From Lagopus muta (Eukaryota > Chordata > Aves > Galliformes > Phasianidae): a stretch of DNA of 64,000 bases. The notes under the pieces are model-generated. The model made no database searches and was not told the DNA's origin. It saw only the letters and a program-made list of their open reading frames with translations. The position numbers were made by a program, and so were the translations under genes. This document shows positions 60,201 to 64,000 of this stretch, piece after piece. How positions within the stretch are numbered: the first letter of the stretch is position 1; each line of letters starts with the position of its first letter. The stretch covers positions 56,246,972 through 56,310,971 of the forward strand of contig NC_064437.1 in assembly GCF_023343835.1 (NCBI RefSeq), given 5' to 3'.

Positions 60201-62399
60201 AATTGCTTGTCTGTAATTCACTGTTTCCTTTGTGGCAAGTAGGCATATGGATTAAGAGCTGCACTTTTGCCTCGGTTTTTATTAAAGTTCATCTGCATGA
60301 AATACTCAGTTGTCTTCTGAAAACTTTTTGTTTTTCTCCATTCCACTTTTTACACCATCAAGAAGGGATTAACCAAGTGCTAGCAGTTGTGGGAAGGAAC
60401 AGACATTGGGACTGACTGCTACCCCAGTTGCCGCTGCTCTGCTGCTCTGGCAACGACATGATGTAAAGGACTGTGGTGTAAGGTGACATGGCACCAGCTC
60501 TGGGTTGCCTTTAACTGTTATGCTGCAAATTGCAGCAGTTTGAGCTGCTTCACAAACAGTCTGGCCATCTGAGGAGGTACCACCTTGCTGCCTTCTTGTG
60601 AGTTTCTTCTGTTTGTGAGCCAGAACTGGAAGAACAGATAGAAAAACAAGCTTTCTCACTTTTTCAGCCTTCCTTGATGGATCTCCAGGTCAGTAGATGA
60701 GCATGATCAATTGAGAGAACATTGGGGTTCTCTTGCTGGTTTTCCTACAGTCCATGTTAGTCTTTGTGCTTCAGTTTCCTGAAGACAACCTATGGCTAAC
60801 AGAAGAGTTATTGTATTTCCTGTTTTCAAGTACTCTTCTCCCTGCCTTCATCTCCAGGAACTGTGTTGCAGCAGTGTCATTGTAACATGGGAGATAACTA
60901 ACAAGTCTGAATAGTGAAGGAAATCCGACCTGGCTTAGAGCTATACAAAAGTCATCAGTTTCTTTTCAAACAAAGTCAGTTTCTGTCAGGTGACATTTTA
61001 GTCCAAAAGCCTTATTTTCCCCAGTGCACCTGAAGGCAGTTTCCTTAGGTCAGAAGAGGTTGCAGAGAGGAACATGTTCTCCAAACAGACTTTAGCACTG
61101 CAGATGACATTTCTGAAGCTGTTTCTGAATGTGACCATCTTCCTCAAAACGGCAGCACTGTGTGTGGGAAGAAGCACAGTACGAGGCAAAGGGCTGGCAT
61201 GCTGGGCCCTTGGATCCATTCCCGAGTCTGCCACTGAAACACTGCAAGATGTGAGCACATCAGGTAACCTACATGGCTCCTACCATCTGTACCCTCCATG
61301 GTTCCCACCATCTGTACATTGGGGTAGTGCGTGTGCTTTTTTAATCCTGTTCTCAGGAGGAAGCATCAGTGTTTTGGAGCATGTGACTATTGAAAGAATA
61401 TAGAACTTAGGAACCTGAGTCTTCTAGATAGATTTGAAAATAGCCCTTGTGTCATTGTCCTCTTTCTGCAAATCATTTTGATTTCTTATCTACCCTCCAG
61501 TATACTTGAATATCCAACAGAGAAAATGTCATTAGCAGAGATATTAAGGTGCTAGTGGGAGTTGGGTGAAGTCTTTGCTTTGTCAAACTCTGTGCATCAT
61601 TTACTTCAACAGTGCATTTTGCTGTAATCTGTTTATGGTGATCATGAAGGGAAGCATGTAGGGGTGCTGTGCCTGGTAGCACCTGGAGACTAGCAGTGGT
61701 GTGAGGAAATGTCTGGTTCATTGCCCTCACTTGGTGCCTTCCTCTCCTCTGTTCACTATGGAGCCTGGAGGTGCCATGGTGAGGCCACTTGATATTTCTC
61801 TTTGTTGTGTCCTTTTGTCAGTATATTTAAAATTAAGAATCTGCTTTTGTGTTCGTGCTCCTTTGTGTCATGGATAATTTTGCCTTGGTGAGAATAAGGA
61901 AATCACTTTTTCCTGAACTGTGAGAATCTACTGTAATTTGACTAAATTTTAGGTCTTTACAGAAGTTGTCAGCTGTCACATGTGCAAGGGAGGTGGGATA
62001 GGGTTTCCCTACTGAAATGGCTCAGATGGGTCATGTGTCAGCCTTTGTGTCTGCTATGCATGCACCAGCCCCTTCTGATGTGGTTAACTGTGGGCTGAGA
62101 AGGGAAGGAGGTGGTTTCTGTAGAACTTTATTCACTTGTCACTGAAATTAGAAGGCAGGCAAACAAAGCAGTGAATAGCACATAGAACTTATTTCCCTCC
62201 CAACCCCTGTCAGCAGTCCTGTGTACATTCAGCAAGTCACTTGAAGCCTGTCTTGTCAAGGGAGTCCACCAAACAGTGTATTCTTCATCTCGTGGTTTTT
62301 TTCCAAGGTATGAGCCTGGGAGCTGAGCTGCAGAAGCGCTGATGATGCGCAGCCACAGGGAGCATCAGGGGGAGTTGTGCTTTGAAATTACAAAGTAGC

Positions 62400-63002
62400 T
62401 CAGAAAACTCTTGGGGATCCTCTTAAAGGCACTGGAGGGAATGAGAACCTGCAACTCTCATTTCCCCATTTCTTGGCTTTCCATTTGGAAAGTGAAGATG
62501 CATAGCAGTAAACACACTTGTGAGCTGCTCTTGGTGAGACTGTTGTAAAGTCTGTAAGAAAACCACCGGTTCTGTATTCAGAGCAGGGCTTGGCTTGAGG
62601 CCACACATTGAACAATGAGGAGAAAACAAAAAACTGAATAGCTGCTTGTTCAGCAAACTCAGTTCCTCTTGGCCACGCAGGGTGCTGCATGAAGGAGTGT
62701 ATGCAATGGGGCAGTTTTCCCACAGCTAGGACCAGGCTCTGCACCTCAGGTCTCAGGTGGCAGAGGAGAAAGGCCATGACAGCACGTGGCTCCCAGACTG
62801 TAGAGTTGGAAAGGAAGCAAGCAGGAGCATCTCTGTTGATCCCCAGGCTGCAGCAATGAATGCAAAACAGTATTCTTGTTTGGTAGCCTGGCTTGGCAAA
62901 GCCATATGCTGCAGTGAGCCACCTTGCCTTGCTAAATTGGGATGTTGCTGGAGTCTGGTGAGCCCAGCTTTGGGGCTGGGAGAAGCTCGTGGTGCTCAGC
63001 AA
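62400..63002 (-). other. Long unexplained antisense ORF (200 codons), probably chance
   Basis: This is the longest minus-strand open frame outside GC-rich and CR1 regions. Its translation shows no domain, signal peptide or repeat that I recognise, and it is Cys/Ser-rich with mixed composition. A second long frame (63317-63820, 167 codons) lies just upstream on the same strand. I see no clear promoter or poly(A) signal. It is listed so that it can be tested, not as a gene call. Confidence 0.12.
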
Positions 63003-64000
63003 GAGAGAGCTGTCACTCCTTCCTTGTGCTGAGGCAGCAGAACAAGTGACAGTAGGACAGCATGCTCCTCAGGGGATTCTCTGTCACTTTATCCAGTGGT
63101 GGCTGAGAGTAGGGCTGGTTCACTTGGCAGCTGGTGAGTAAGACATGAGGGCTTGTTTAGGTTTGATTTATGTGGGGATTTTTCTACTTGCAGCATACAA
63201 TGGTTATGTCAGGCTTTGACTTGGACCCAAGAGTCAGGTGGCACTAGGACATCCTTGTTAGGGGTCACCTAACAGGGACAGCCAGAGAACAGCAACCCCC
63301 TGCTGCACCCTGGCATTTAGGGAACAAGGTTAAGTACCCTGCCACTGGTTTCTTGGGTGGCCTTGGGAACATTATTCCTTGCTGTGTGTCCCTCCTGCAC
63401 AGAAAGTGTCAGGGAAGAGTTAATTCCCAAAGTGTTGCAAACAGAAACAGTGATTATGGGAGTAGGTTCCAAACTGAGAAAGGCTGTGTGGATTTCACTT
63501 CTTCGAGGAGTGTGTGCTGCCTGTGTTATAAAGTAGTGCTTGACAGTGTTGCAGTAGGCTTCCAGGACTGTGTAGAAGCAGAGGGGTGGGCGACTTTCTG
63601 CAGTCGTTTTGAACCACATGAAGGAGCTCTTTTCTCCTTGTTGAGATGCAAACATGGTGGGGCCATTTCTCCTTTTCCAAAGATGAAAAAACAGGAACAG
63701 ATGCCAGGATGGCTGTGTCCCCTTCTCTGCTGGAGACTGAGAATGTGAACTTTCGAAACTGTCTGACTTGATCCTGGGAAAACAGCTTTGATCAGAGCCT
63801 TGGGAGGAATCTGATACCATGTCAGTCTAAGAGCAACAGAAAGACTAGCCAGAATTTGGGGCCAGGTTAATCTGGTGCATCTCCACTGACGTCAGTGAGC
63901 AGGTGAAACAGCCTGTTCTGTCTCCTTGTTTCAGTTCCTTGTGGAGAAGCTTTTTCTTTGGACATCGAGGCCAGACAGCGTAGGAGGATCATGGAATAGC

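Larger units (their letters stand above)
51982..64000 (+). other. MXI1: MXI1 intron 2, continuing past the window
   Basis: About 12 kb with no recognisable exon. I looked for the bHLH start (HNELEKNR) and helix sequences and did not find them. It holds one CR1 fragment (53884-54215), a short C run at 57760-57769, E-boxes at 55242 and 62783, and two unusually long minus-strand ORFs near 62.4-63.8 kb without recognisable family. The rest is ordinary intron. Confidence 0.85.

Noticed and set aside
51982..64000. MXI1 bHLH exon within the window
   Set aside because: I scanned for sequence encoding STHNELEKNRR and the following helix-loop-helix and found no convincing match, so the exon is presumed to lie to the right.

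Overview
This is vertebrate nuclear DNA, almost certainly from a bird and most likely chicken or another galliform. The evidence is many CR1 LINE fragments with the avian CR1 3' end, compact introns, and spliced genes whose proteins closely match known vertebrate families. Two genes lie head to tail on the + strand: ADD3 (gamma-adducin) and the 5' half of MXI1 (MAX interactor 1). As I recall, the same pair is adjacent on human 10q25.2, so this is a conserved syntenic block.

Layout. 1-9096: AT-rich non-coding DNA, presumed to be ADD3 intron 1; no CpG-island promoter is visible, so the 5' noncoding exon(s) should lie upstream of the window. 9126-34501: the complete ADD3 coding sequence in 14 coding exons. 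Every junction is phase-consistent, giving a 709-residue protein that includes the conserved 32-residue alternative cassette (32911-33006). 34502 to about 36612: ADD3 3' UTR, ending just after AATAAA at 36589. About 36613-42839: a short intergenic interval of about 6 kb. 42840-44080: the first CpG island, holding the upstream alternative first exon of MXI1 (the Mxi1-0 type, ATG 43172). 50500-51260: a second CpG island, holding the canonical first exon (ATG 51156). 51849-51981: exon 2, shared by both. 51982-64000: MXI1 intron 2. The bHLH-zip exons were not found and should lie beyond the right edge.

The two genes are not a pathway. ADD3 encodes a spectrin-actin membrane-skeleton protein. MXI1 encodes a MAX partner that recruits SIN3 and opposes MYC at CACGTG E-boxes. 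Both MXI1 first exons encode a version of the SIN3-interaction helix, so promoter choice changes the N-terminus but keeps corepressor binding.

I found no new multi-gene system. The points most worth following are: an AT-hook-like N-terminus specific to the upstream MXI1 isoform; CACGTG E-boxes concentrated around the two MXI1 promoters; a dense array of AGGTCA-type nuclear-receptor half-sites at 39.4 kb; a compact CCAAT/GC-box/CRE block followed by a 158-nt tract almost without G; a 37-nt poly(T) run just upstream of the shared MXI1 exon; an inverted CR1 pair in an ADD3 intron; and a coiled-coil-like antisense ORF at 32.2 kb. All repeat and motif coordinates were read by eye.
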